Shown: in pieces, positions 7,970-15,931 of the stretch
How positions within the stretch are numbered: the stretch's first letter is position 1
Layout: the number at the start of each line of letters is the position of its first letter
Source of the DNA: CAWJHE01 sp964614855
Lineage (GTDB): Bacteria > Chloroflexota > Anaerolineae > Anaerolineales > UBA4823
NCBI GenBank assembly: GCA_964614855.1
Contig: CAZTMX010000010.1
Location: forward strand, 1 to 31,720
Length of the DNA stretch: 31,720 bases
Reading direction: 5' to 3'
Notes under the pieces: model-generated
What the model saw: only the letters and a program-made list of their open reading frames with translations
Told to the model about the DNA's origin: nothing
Databases searched by the model: none
Program-made: the position numbers and the translations under genes

Positions 7970-8475
7970 ATCCTGCAGATGAAGTGATCTATCGCGAGGG
8001 CGTCGAGGCAGACTTGCCTGCGGTAGCTGCCCTGTATGAAAAACTTGATGCGTTTTTACGCACCTTCCCCTTTACATATCCAGAAGTCGAAGACGTGGGG
8101 AATAAATGGCTGGAGATTTTCCGCCGCACCCTGGGGCGTTTTAGCATTGTGTATGTTGCCGAGTACCAGGGGCAGATGGTTGGATTTATCATGTCGCGCC
8201 TGAAACGCGCCCCCGATTACCTGGGCGGAGTGATGATCGGTGACCTCAAGGATATGTGGATCGTCCCCGAAGCACGCCGCTTGGGTATCGGCAAAAAATT
8301 ACTGCGCATGGCTGCTGAATGGTGCTGGGCACAGGGGGTGCACTCCATCGAAGGGCAGATTATGATGGATAACGAAGCCAGCTTCAAGCTGCTAAACGGC
8401 GTCCTGGGCGTGCAGAAAGAATTGTTCCTGGTACGGGCAACGCGCGAAATGTACACCCCCGAACCCACGCAATAA
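7957..8475 (+). CDS. GNAT-family N-acyltransferase
   Basis: A 172-residue GNAT protein. Motif A is DMWIVPEARRLGIGKKLL (residues 99-116), whose RRLGIGK loop binds the CoA or pantetheine pyrophosphate, and motif B contains NEASFKLLNGVLGV. Family members move an acyl group from a thioester to an amine. It begins inside the ligase gene (13-base overlap), so an aminoacyl thioester on the adjacent carrier is a possible donor instead of acetyl-CoA. This is inference; a plain N-acetyltransferase acting on an amino sugar fits equally well. Confidence 0.85.
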   Translation: MDTLNPADEVIYREGVEADLPAVAALYEKLDAFLRTFPFTYPEVEDVGNKWLEIFRRTLGRFSIVYVAEYQGQMVGFIMSRLKRAPDYLGGVMIGDLKDMWIVPEARRLGIGKKLLRMAAEWCWAQGVHSIEGQIMMDNEASFKLLNGVLGVQKELFLVRATREMYTPEPTQ

Positions 8476-8488
8476 AAGCTCTCCCCTT

Positions 8489-9280
8489 ATGAAACAAGTG
8501 ACACAACAAGAAGTTAAAGACCGCCTGCTAGGTTTAGGCGTCAGCCAGGGAGATGGGCTGTTGGTACACTCAGCCGTTCAGTTCCTGGGGCAGCCAGTCG
8601 GCGGGATGCAAATGTACCTGGACGCGATCCAGCAAGTGATCGGCTCAGACCAGGGCATGGCCCCAGGCACCCTGGCAGTACCTACTTTCAACTTTGCTTT
8701 TGCCCAAGGCGAACCTTTTGACCCTGAACAGACCCCATCCGACGGCATGGGTGTTTTTTCCGAGTACGTGCGCCAGCAGCCTGGCGCTATGCGCACGCCG
8801 CACCCGATGCAATCTCTGGCAGTGTTGGGGCATTACGCCGCTGACCTGGCAGGTAGAGATACTCCTTCTGCCTTTGACCCCGGCTCTGCATTCGAGCGCA
8901 TGCTGGAGCTGGATTTCAAGATCCTGCTTTTAGGCGCTAACGAGCGTGCCATCTCCTTGCTGCATTACAGCGAGCAGCGCGTCGCTGCACCGTACCGCTA
9001 TTGGAAAGAATTTCACGGTCTGGTGCGCCGCGATGACCTGTGGCGTGAGTGCAGTTATCGCATGTTTGTACGCGATTTGGAAATCGATCCCCAGCTCACC
9101 CTTGCGCCTGTGCGGCGCTTACTCGAAAGCCAGGATGCCTGGCGCTCGCTGCCGCTCAATTACGGGCAGATCAGCCTGTGCCGCATGTCAGATTTTGTAA
9201 AGACAGTGGATCAAATCCTGGCCCAAGATCCCTGGGCGTTGGTCACAAATCCACCGCAAAGAGAAGACGCCTCTCTCTGA
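8489..9280 (+). CDS. AAC(3)-family N-acyltransferase
   Basis: A 263-residue member of the aminoglycoside 3-N-acetyltransferase fold. Family blocks appear in order: LLVHSAVQFLG (24-34), GTLAVPTFNF (60-69), MRTPHPMQSLAVLG (101-114), AFDPGSAFERML (128-139) and LLHYSEQRVAAPYRYWK (157-173) with the conserved His159. AAC(3) homologues in polysaccharide loci are not resistance genes; they probably acylate an amine on a sugar. It lies 13 bases after the GNAT gene and 32 bases before the metallopeptidase-like gene. It is the second candidate, with the GNAT, for moving a carrier-bound aminoacyl group to an amino sugar. Start is ATG 8489, with no strong ribosome site, so translation may be coupled to the GNAT. 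Confidence 0.85.
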   Translation: MKQVTQQEVKDRLLGLGVSQGDGLLVHSAVQFLGQPVGGMQMYLDAIQQVIGSDQGMAPGTLAVPTFNFAFAQGEPFDPEQTPSDGMGVFSEYVRQQPGAMRTPHPMQSLAVLGHYAADLAGRDTPSAFDPGSAFERMLELDFKILLLGANERAISLLHYSEQRVAAPYRYWKEFHGLVRRDDLWRECSYRMFVRDLEIDPQLTLAPVRRLLESQDAWRSLPLNYGQISLCRMSDFVKTVDQILAQDPWALVTNPPQREDASL

Positions 9281-9312
9281 AACCCCAATCCCTAAAAGAA
9301 GCACAGACGATA

Positions 9313-10629
9313 ATGAGCACAATGTTTGAATTGATCCAAGAACTCTGGTTTCTCAAGCGCGACCTGGTCTCCGATGATTACGATCGCGCATTGTACCGCC
9401 TGGCGCTAGAGATACCCCAGATGGTAATTCACGAATACCCCAGCGGTGAACCATGCTGGACCTGGCGTGTACCGGAAAAATGGACCTGCCAGGAGGCTTA
9501 CTTAGAGACCCTGGGAAGTGAGAACAGGAACTCGCTCCGCCTCCTTGATTACCAGGACCACCCGCTTCACGTGGTTTCGTATTCTTTACCCTTTGAAGGG
9601 GTGGTCAGCCGAGGAGAGCTTCTCAATCACTTGCACGTACACCCGCAGCTGCCGGATGCCGTACCATTTGTCTTCAAATATTACGAGCGAGATTGGGGGC
9701 TGTGCGCCAGCCAGCAATTGCGTAACAGCCTGGATGAAGAGCAATACCGCGTGGTGATCCGCAGCACCTTTGAACCTGGGACCCTGAAGGTCGGCGAGGT
9801 GGTCATCCCAGGACAGAGTGAGCAATCCTTTGTGCTGGTAGCCCACCTGTGCCATCCAGCCATGGTAAATGACGACTTGAGCGGGGTCGTGGTTGGATTG
9901 GAGACAGCCCGCGCTTTGCTCAACGGGCCTCAGCCTTTTTACACATACCGCCTGCTGATCCTACCGGAGACCATTGGCTCGGTGGCTTACCTGAGCCACC
10001 ATGAAGACCTGATCCCCAACATGGTAGGCGGGTTATTCCTGGAAATGTTGGGCAATGATGCACCGCATGCCCTGCAGGGATCATTCCAACCGCATAGCCA
10101 GGCGGATCGCTGTTTTGTCTCATCGCTCCACCAGCTAGATGCACAGGCTTACAGCGCGCCTTACCGCATGGTGATCAACAACGATGAGCGCCAGTTCAAT
10201 GCACCTGGGGTGCGTGTGCCGATGTTGTCGATTTCAAGAGTTCTCTCCCGCCAATCACCCACCTGGCCATATCCCGAATACCATTCCAGCCTGGATACAC
10301 CGCAAATCGTCAGCCAGGAGCGGCTGCAGGCTTCGGTGGACTTGGTGCTGGGGATGTTGAGAAACTTCGAACAAAATCAATACATCCACAACCAGTTCAA
10401 AGGGGAAATCTTCTGTTCGGGTTACGGCATCTGGATCGATTACAGAGTCAATCCCGAAGGGCACCGGCGCCTGTTTGAAATCATGGAACGCTGCGACGGG
10501 AGCAAGACCGTTGCGGATATCGCCACGGAACTGGGTATCCCATTCCAGTCGGTTTGGGAAGTGGTTGCTCTATTGCAGGATAAGGGATTGGTGACCCTCA
10601 GTCGCAAGGGAACAATGCATGAAAATTAA
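9313..10629 (+). CDS. DUF4910/M28-like zinc aminopeptidase with C-terminal winged helix
   Basis: A 438-residue protein. The metal-site blocks are AHLCHPAMVNDDLSG (177-191, His178/His181 and Asp187/Asp188), LPETIGS with Glu219, and PEYHSSLDTP with His324; together these resemble the co-catalytic zinc site of M28-type aminopeptidases and the DUF4910 family. Residues about 385-435 look like a winged-helix module (CDGSKTVADIATELGIP, then VVALLQDKGLVTL). No signal peptide is seen, so it is cytoplasmic. I chose ATG 9313; the frame stays open back to 9049, but that part overlaps the AAC(3) gene. Next to aminoacyl-transfer genes, it may remove or trim an amino acid from an amide-linked intermediate (inference). 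It overlaps the sulfotransferase by 11 bases. Confidence 0.78.
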   Translation: MSTMFELIQELWFLKRDLVSDDYDRALYRLALEIPQMVIHEYPSGEPCWTWRVPEKWTCQEAYLETLGSENRNSLRLLDYQDHPLHVVSYSLPFEGVVSRGELLNHLHVHPQLPDAVPFVFKYYERDWGLCASQQLRNSLDEEQYRVVIRSTFEPGTLKVGEVVIPGQSEQSFVLVAHLCHPAMVNDDLSGVVVGLETARALLNGPQPFYTYRLLILPETIGSVAYLSHHEDLIPNMVGGLFLEMLGNDAPHALQGSFQPHSQADRCFVSSLHQLDAQAYSAPYRMVINNDERQFNAPGVRVPMLSISRVLSRQSPTWPYPEYHSSLDTPQIVSQERLQASVDLVLGMLRNFEQNQYIHNQFKGEIFCSGYGIWIDYRVNPEGHRRLFEIMERCDGSKTVADIATELGIPFQSVWEVVALLQDKGLVTLSRKGTMHEN

Positions 10630-11482
10630 TTACGAAGTAAGACACTGGCTAAAACGCCAACGCTGGCAGGTGCGCCGCCTGGCGGTTGCATTGCGTTACG
10701 GTAATAAACGCCTACAACAAACCCCCGCAGTATTGGGAAACGCCATGCCAAAATCCGGCTCGCACTTGATCATCCAGGTGCTGCAGGGTCTGACCGAGAT
10801 CGGGCCGTTTGTCAACCCCGGCTTTCCACCGGTCAACCGCTCGGAGGATAACAGCAAGCTTCCGGATGTGTCAGTACTGGCCAACATCCGCGATATGCGC
10901 CCGGGGGATATCGCCTACGGTTATGTCAATGCGCGCGAACCATTTCTATCAACCCTGAAGAGTAACGGGCGCGCTACAATTTTTGTGTATCGCGACCCGC
11001 GCGATATGATCATCTCCCATGTTTTCTATGCCACCCAGATGCACAAGGGGCACGGCATGCACAGGTATTACACCGAAGAGTTGCACAGCATGGAAGAACG
11101 CATTGGGGCTGCTATCCGCGGCGTGGAAGAACCCGGGGCTGAGCTCAGCCCGGTACGGGCGAAATACGAAGGGTACCTGGGCTGGTTGGAGCAGCCAGAA
11201 GTCCTTTGCCTGCGCTTCGAAGACCTGATCCTGGATCGCAGACCAGCCCTCAACAAGATACTGGATTACCTGGAAAAGCGCGGCTTTTCACCCATTTTTC
11301 CGCGCAACCAGGCTGTCGCCGCACTGGAAAGCGCCATTCTCCCCAAAAAATCGGGGACTTTTCGCAAAGGCAAACCGGGCAATTGGCAGGAGCACTTCAG
11401 CGAGCAGAATAAAGCCCTTTTCAAAGAAATGGCAGGCGATTTACTAATCAGCCTGGGCTATGAAACCAGCCAGGATTGGTAA
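10619..11482 (+). CDS. PAPS-dependent sulfotransferase (first of a tandem pair)
   Basis: A 287-residue Sulfotransfer_1-type enzyme. The 5'-phosphosulfate loop is PKSGSH (44-49), the 3'-phosphate loop is YRDPRDMIISHVF (about 124-136), and the third PAPS element RKGKPGNWQ is at 249-257. All three cofactor blocks are intact, so it should transfer sulfate from PAPS. The acceptor is probably a sugar hydroxyl or amine of the glycan. It begins within the preceding gene (11-base overlap). A paralogue follows 12 bases later, sharing GDIAYG, RDPRD and the C-terminal LGYET. Confidence 0.88.
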   Translation: MKINYEVRHWLKRQRWQVRRLAVALRYGNKRLQQTPAVLGNAMPKSGSHLIIQVLQGLTEIGPFVNPGFPPVNRSEDNSKLPDVSVLANIRDMRPGDIAYGYVNAREPFLSTLKSNGRATIFVYRDPRDMIISHVFYATQMHKGHGMHRYYTEELHSMEERIGAAIRGVEEPGAELSPVRAKYEGYLGWLEQPEVLCLRFEDLILDRRPALNKILDYLEKRGFSPIFPRNQAVAALESAILPKKSGTFRKGKPGNWQEHFSEQNKALFKEMAGDLLISLGYETSQDW

Positions 11483-11494
11483 GAGATTGATCCA

Positions 11495-12436
11495 TTGAAG
11501 CCAAAGCTACGTTTGTCCTCTCAAAGATCGACCCTTCTGCTGCAAGCCCGCATCTTCCGGCGAGACTGGCGGCGGTATATGCAGATGCGGCGGTACGGGC
11601 GAAGTATACTCAACCATTCGCCTATTCTGTTTGCCAATTCATTTCCTAAAAGCGGCACCCACCTGCTAACGCAGATCATGCACGGTTTTACCGCCCTGGG
11701 TCCTGCTGTAAACAGCGGCTTGCCCGCTGTGGTGACCTATGAAGGTGACACCGGCCGCCAACGACTCGAGAGCGAAATCCTGGCGGATATCCAACGCCTG
11801 TTACCCGGCGATATTGCTTATGGTCACGTACATGCACTGCCGGGGGCAGTCAAAGTACTCAGCGAAGGCCGGTTTGCGAGCTATTTTATCCTGCGCGATC
11901 CGCGCGATGTGGCGGTTTCTCATGTGCATTATGTGACAGACATGGAAACCCGCCATATCCATCACCAGTATTACACCCAGGCGCTGCCCGATTTTGATGC
12001 CCGGTTGAGCGCCAGCATTGCCGGCCTCAGCAAAACGGAGTTTGCCGCCTCCGGTCTCATTCTTCCAGCCATATTGGATTCAAAAGAAGAAGAACTCCTG
12101 CCGGATATTCGAGCGCGCTTTGCGCCTTATTTGGGCTGGCTGGATGCAGCGGAAATCCTTACATTGCGCTACGAAGACCTGATGACACAGCGCCAGGAAA
12201 TGCTGGCAAAGATCCTGGAGCATGCCCTGGCACACGAGTTTATCATAAAAACCAGCCAGGAAGAGGCGCTGCAAATCCTGCAAGCGAGCATCGCCCCCAA
12301 AAACTCTCCCACTTTTCGCAGTGGAAAAATCGGCGGGTGGCAGGCAGCATTTAAACCACACCACAAGACCCTTTTCAAGCAGGTCAGCGGGGACTTGCTG
12401 CAACGCTTAGGCTATGAAACAGGTTATGACTGGTAA
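11495..12436 (+). CDS. PAPS-dependent sulfotransferase (second of the tandem pair)
   Basis: A 313-residue paralogue of the preceding enzyme with FPKSGTH (50-56), LRDPRDVAVSHVHY (about 133-146) and RSGKIGGWQ (275-283). The start appears to be TTG 11495, with AAGAG about 10 bases upstream; no ATG occurs until codon 29, which would still leave the PAPS loop intact. The N-terminus is Arg-rich (RIFRRDWRRY). A short Glu/Asp insert (DSKEEELLPD) is absent from the first copy. It overlaps the downstream GT2 by 23 bases. Tandem duplication followed by divergence suggests two different acceptor positions. Confidence 0.86.
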   Translation: MKPKLRLSSQRSTLLLQARIFRRDWRRYMQMRRYGRSILNHSPILFANSFPKSGTHLLTQIMHGFTALGPAVNSGLPAVVTYEGDTGRQRLESEILADIQRLLPGDIAYGHVHALPGAVKVLSEGRFASYFILRDPRDVAVSHVHYVTDMETRHIHHQYYTQALPDFDARLSASIAGLSKTEFAASGLILPAILDSKEEELLPDIRARFAPYLGWLDAAEILTLRYEDLMTQRQEMLAKILEHALAHEFIIKTSQEEALQILQASIAPKNSPTFRSGKIGGWQAAFKPHHKTLFKQVSGDLLQRLGYETGYDW

Positions 12437-13406
12437 AACCGGGCACGCAACCCCCACCTGCTCTATTATCATCCGCACCTATAACGAATCCCGGCACATC
12501 CGCCAGTTACTGGATGGCATCCAGCAGCAGACCATCCAGCCGGCGCAAATCATCCTGGTGGACTCGGGCTCAAGCGATGGCACGGTTGAGATTGCCACAT
12601 CGTATTCGACACAAAGCCCGGTGGAAATCTGCCATATCGACCCGCAGGAGTTCACCTTTGGACGGTCTTTAAACCTGGGCATCTCCCAGGCTCACAGCGA
12701 AGTGGTGGTCTTTGCCAGCGGCCATGTCTATCCGGTTTATCCCGATTGGTTGGAAAGAATGCTCGCCCCCTTTCAGAACAAGAATGTCGCCCTGGTCTAT
12801 GGCAAACAGCGGGGGGCCGCGGGCTCAAAGTTCTCTGAGCAGCAGATTTTTGCGCATTGGTATCCCGATCAATCCGTGGCGAACCAACCCCACCCATTTT
12901 GTAACAACGCCAATGCCGCCATCCGGCGCAGCAGGTGGGAAGAACACGCTTACGATGAAAGCCTGAGCGGTTTAGAGGACCTGGAGTGGGGACGCTGGGC
13001 ATTGGATCAGGGATACAACATTTCATACGCTGCCGAAGCTGAGATCATCCATGTGCATCACGAAACCCCCGCCGGGGTATACAACCGTTACCGCCGGGAA
13101 GCCATGGCTTTCAAACGCATTTACCCCCAGGAGAGTTTTCACCTGTGGGATTTTCTGCGCCTTTCGACCAGCAATATTGCCAGCGATCTGTGGCATGCGG
13201 CACGGCAGGGGAAATTGCTCGCCAATCTGGGCAGCATCTTCTGGTTCCGCTGGATGCAATTCTGGGGGACATACCAGGGATACCGCCAGTCTGGACCGCT
13301 TACCTGGCAGTTACGCCGCACCTTTTATTACCCGCACGACCTGGGAGCTGTACCTAAGAATGCACCCAGAAATATCGAACCCATCCGTTATAATGAGGAA
13401 GTATGA
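12414..13406 (+). CDS. Family 2 glycosyltransferase, rhamnosyltransferase-like
   Basis: A 330-residue GT-A enzyme with CSIIIRTYNESRHI (16-29), ILVDSGSSDGT (47-57) and the acceptor-side GLEDLEWGRWA. At the position where most GT2 enzymes have the metal-binding DxD it reads SGH (102-104, before VYP), a variant I associate with a recognised GT2 subgroup that also has FTFGRSLNLG and PFCNNANAA. The sugar is unknown; rhamnose is plausible since the cluster makes dTDP-rhamnose. It begins 23 bases inside the sulfotransferase gene at ATG 12414 (ATG 12426 is the alternative) and its stop overlaps the next start (ATGA). Confidence 0.85.
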   Translation: MKQVMTGKTGHATPTCSIIIRTYNESRHIRQLLDGIQQQTIQPAQIILVDSGSSDGTVEIATSYSTQSPVEICHIDPQEFTFGRSLNLGISQAHSEVVVFASGHVYPVYPDWLERMLAPFQNKNVALVYGKQRGAAGSKFSEQQIFAHWYPDQSVANQPHPFCNNANAAIRRSRWEEHAYDESLSGLEDLEWGRWALDQGYNISYAAEAEIIHVHHETPAGVYNRYRREAMAFKRIYPQESFHLWDFLRLSTSNIASDLWHAARQGKLLANLGSIFWFRWMQFWGTYQGYRQSGPLTWQLRRTFYYPHDLGAVPKNAPRNIEPIRYNEEV

Positions 13407-14083
13407 CTGAAATTGCTGCCCTTGTTCCTATGCGCCATCACTCCCAACGGGTGCCTGGAAAAAACTACCGCCTGCTGGGTGGAAAACCTTTGTACCAGCA
13501 CATCATCCAGACGCTGCTGGCATGCCCCGTAATCACCCGGGTAGTTGTGGATACCGATAGCCCGGAAATCGCCAGCGGACTGCAGCAGCAATTTCCCCAG
13601 GTACTGGTGATCGATAGACCGGAGCATTTGCGCGCCGACGACATCCCTATGAACGAAGTCCTGGCGTACGATACCAGCCAGGTAGCAGCCGATTTTTACC
13701 TGCAGACCCACAGCACCAACCCCCTGCTGCGCAGCGAAACCATATCCAGGGCGATCCAATCCTTCCTTGCTGTGTACCCTGCGTATGATTCGCTGTTTGG
13801 CGTCACCCGTTTGCAGACCCGTCTGTGGGATCAGCTTGGAAGGGCGATTAACCACAACCCCGCCATCCTTTTACAAACCCAAGATTTGCCTCCTGTTTAT
13901 GAAGAAAACTCCTGTATGTATCTATTCACCCGCCAGACATTGCTGGCGCGCCGCAACCGCCTGGGAGAGCGCCCCATGATGTGGGAGATCAACCGTTCCG
14001 AAGCCTGGGACATCGACGAGGAAATTGATTTTGCGATTGTAAATTTCTTAATGCAACAAAAACCCGCCTCCTCGAAAAAATAA
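13403..14083 (+). CDS. Second, divergent CMP-sugar cytidylyltransferase
   Basis: A 226-residue nucleotidyltransferase of the NeuA/KdsB class. The nucleotide loop reads PMRHHSQRVPGKNYR (9-23) rather than the PARGGSK form of the first copy, but keeps the Arg, Ser, Arg and Lys-Asn positions. LQTHSTNPLLRS corresponds to the QxTSPL block and EAWDIDEEIDF to the C-terminal acidic block. It probably activates a different sugar acid than the enzyme at 1014-1763. Start ATG 13403 overlaps the GT2 stop (ATGA), with TGAGGA at 13394-13399 as ribosome site. A 2-hydroxyacid dehydrogenase and an SDR follow, perhaps making its substrate. Confidence 0.82.
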   Translation: MTEIAALVPMRHHSQRVPGKNYRLLGGKPLYQHIIQTLLACPVITRVVVDTDSPEIASGLQQQFPQVLVIDRPEHLRADDIPMNEVLAYDTSQVAADFYLQTHSTNPLLRSETISRAIQSFLAVYPAYDSLFGVTRLQTRLWDQLGRAINHNPAILLQTQDLPPVYEENSCMYLFTRQTLLARRNRLGERPMMWEINRSEAWDIDEEIDFAIVNFLMQQKPASSKK

Positions 14084-14112
14084 AACACCACCCAAAAATA
14101 GAAAGATAACCT

Positions 14113-15069
14113 ATGACTACTGTATTAATTTCTGCTCCTTACATCTTGCCAGTTATCGAGCGTTTTCGCCCGATCTTTGAAAAACGGGGCATCGATCTGC
14201 TGCTGGCAGATGTTCACGAGCGTTTGGAAGAAGCAGACCTGCTGCAGTACGCCGGTCAGTTCGACGGCTTGATCTGCGGCGATGACCGCTTTACCGAAAA
14301 GGTCTTTCAAGCCTGTGCGCCGCGCCTCAAGGTGATCTCCAAATGGGGCACGGGTATCGACTCCATTGATCAAGCTGCCGCTGCAAAGGTGGGTGTACAA
14401 ATCTGCCGCACCCCAAATGCTTTCACACTGCCGGTTGCGGATACGGTGCTCGGGTACATATTGGCCTTTGCCCGCCGCCAACCCTGGATGGATAAAGCCA
14501 TGAAGCAAGGCGAATGGGAAAAGATCCCCGGTCGCTCGCTGAGCGAGTGCAGCCTGGGAGTGATTGGCGTGGGTAATTGCGGAAAAGCAGTGCTGCGCCG
14601 GGCGCGTGCTTTTGGCATGCAATTGCTGGGAACTGACATTGTTGAAATTGCTCCGGATTTTGTAAAAGAGTACGGGGTGGAGATGACCAGCCTGCAGGAT
14701 TTGCTCAGCCGGGCTGATTATGTCAGCCTGAATTGCGATCTCAACCCATCCAGCCGTCATTTGATCAACAGGACTACGCTGCGCATGATGAAACCCAGCG
14801 CTGTGCTGATCAACACCTCCCGCGGACCTGTGGTGGAAGAGCCAGCCCTGATCGATGCCCTGCAAAACGGTTGGATTGGCGGTGCGGCCCTGGATGTGTA
14901 TGAATTCGAGCCGCTCCCCCTTGAAAGCCCGCTGCTGAAAATGGAGCATGTGCTCCTGGCTCCGCACAACGCTAACTCCAGCCCGGCAGCCTGGGAAAGG
15001 GTGCACCGCAATACGATCAATAATCTCCTGCTCGGCCTGGGCCTTTCACCTTACGATGATACTGTATAA
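14113..15069 (+). CDS. D-2-hydroxyacid dehydrogenase (phosphoglycerate dehydrogenase-like)
   Basis: A 318-residue NAD-dependent dehydrogenase. The dinucleotide motif is LGVIGVGNCGKAVLRRA, with LGTDI at the end of the next strand, and the catalytic triad is Arg237 (INTSRGP), Glu266 (YEFEP) and His285 (APHNANSS). It interconverts a 2-keto and a 2-hydroxy acid. No ACT or other regulatory domain is present, unlike many serine-pathway SerA proteins, so it is more likely a dedicated enzyme of the surface-sugar pathway. It sits 29 bases after the second cytidylyltransferase. The substrate could be a glycerate-type or ulosonic-acid-type precursor; this is inference. Confidence 0.85.
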   Translation: MTTVLISAPYILPVIERFRPIFEKRGIDLLLADVHERLEEADLLQYAGQFDGLICGDDRFTEKVFQACAPRLKVISKWGTGIDSIDQAAAAKVGVQICRTPNAFTLPVADTVLGYILAFARRQPWMDKAMKQGEWEKIPGRSLSECSLGVIGVGNCGKAVLRRARAFGMQLLGTDIVEIAPDFVKEYGVEMTSLQDLLSRADYVSLNCDLNPSSRHLINRTTLRMMKPSAVLINTSRGPVVEEPALIDALQNGWIGGAALDVYEFEPLPLESPLLKMEHVLLAPHNANSSPAAWERVHRNTINNLLLGLGLSPYDDTV

Positions 15070-15087
15070 AACAACTGAGAAAATGCT

Positions 15088-15921
15088 ATGAATACACCTG
15101 AAGAAGATAAACATAACCAGAACGGGCGAGTAGTCTTGATAACCGGCGCAGCCGGCGGGATCGGCAGAGCCAGCGTGCATTTGTTTGCCGCCAACGGCTG
15201 GCGCGTTATCGGCGTCGACCGAGCCCCCTTTAGCACCGCCAGGCTCGCCGGCGCAACCCAGGAAACCCCAGACGATGTGGAAGATTTCCCAGAAAACGGC
15301 CTCTTTATCCTGGCAGACATCTCCCGGGACGAGGATATGGAGTATATCTTTTCCCAGGCTCGCCAATTTACACCGACACTGGATGCCCTGGTGAATAACG
15401 CTGCCTTACAGATTGCCAAACCCCTGTTGGAAACCAGCGCCGCAGAGTGGGATGCCGTGATGGCAAACAACCTGCGCTCGGTATTCCTGGGCGCCAAGCT
15501 GGCGCACCCGCTCTTGAAAGCCAGCGGTAAAGGCGCGATCGTTAACGTCTCATCCGTGCATGCAGTAGCCACCTCGGCGCACATTGCAGCTTACGCCGCC
15601 AGCAAAGGCGGCATCCTGGCATTTACCCGCGCCGTGGCCATCGAATTTGCCCCGGATAACATCCGCGCCAACGCGGTCCTCCCCGGCGCGGTGGATACCC
15701 CCATGCTGCGCGCCGGTCTGGGCCGCGGGCATGTACAGGGCACGGATATCCTGGAACGGCTGGATAACCTGGCTCGCAAGACAGTCAACGGGCGGGTCGG
15801 ACGTCCCGAGGAGATCGCCCATGCCATCTATTTCCTGGCAGATGACACACAATCCTCGTTTATGACCGGTCAGGCGCTGATCGTCGACGGCGGCGCTACT
15901 GCCAGGCTGAGTACGGAATAA
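15088..15921 (+). CDS. SDR-family oxidoreductase, second copy
   Basis: A 277-residue classical SDR with VLITGAAGGIGRA near the N-terminus, ALVNNAA, catalytic NVSSVH (Ser155) and Tyr169-x3-Lys173 (YAASK). The end, MTGQALIVDGGATARL, is the usual C-terminal block. It is not close to the SDR at 169-1020. It belongs to the cytidylyltransferase/hydroxyacid dehydrogenase trio and likely performs a redox step on the same metabolite. Sequence does not reveal the substrate. Confidence 0.85.
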   Translation: MNTPEEDKHNQNGRVVLITGAAGGIGRASVHLFAANGWRVIGVDRAPFSTARLAGATQETPDDVEDFPENGLFILADISRDEDMEYIFSQARQFTPTLDALVNNAALQIAKPLLETSAAEWDAVMANNLRSVFLGAKLAHPLLKASGKGAIVNVSSVHAVATSAHIAAYAASKGGILAFTRAVAIEFAPDNIRANAVLPGAVDTPMLRAGLGRGHVQGTDILERLDNLARKTVNGRVGRPEEIAHAIYFLADDTQSSFMTGQALIVDGGATARLSTE

Positions 15922-15931
15922 TCGATACCTG

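Noticed and set aside
8489..9280. Aminoglycoside resistance gene
   Set aside because: The AAC(3) fold is clear, but the surroundings are glycan genes with no mobile element; a biosynthetic acyltransferase is the better reading.
9049..9312. Upstream extension of the metallopeptidase frame
   Set aside because: It overlaps the AAC(3) gene in another frame and its translation is Cys/Arg/Pro-rich low-quality sequence; ATG 9313 gives a normal N-terminus.
13389..13394. TATAAT inside the end of the GT2 gene
   Set aside because: It is coding sequence, has no -35 partner, and the neighbouring genes overlap, so an internal promoter is not supported.
14125..15006. Long minus-strand open frame of 293 codons
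   Set aside because: It lies wholly opposite the well-supported 2-hydroxyacid dehydrogenase, shows no recognisable motif, and is the kind of shadow frame expected in GC-rich coding DNA.
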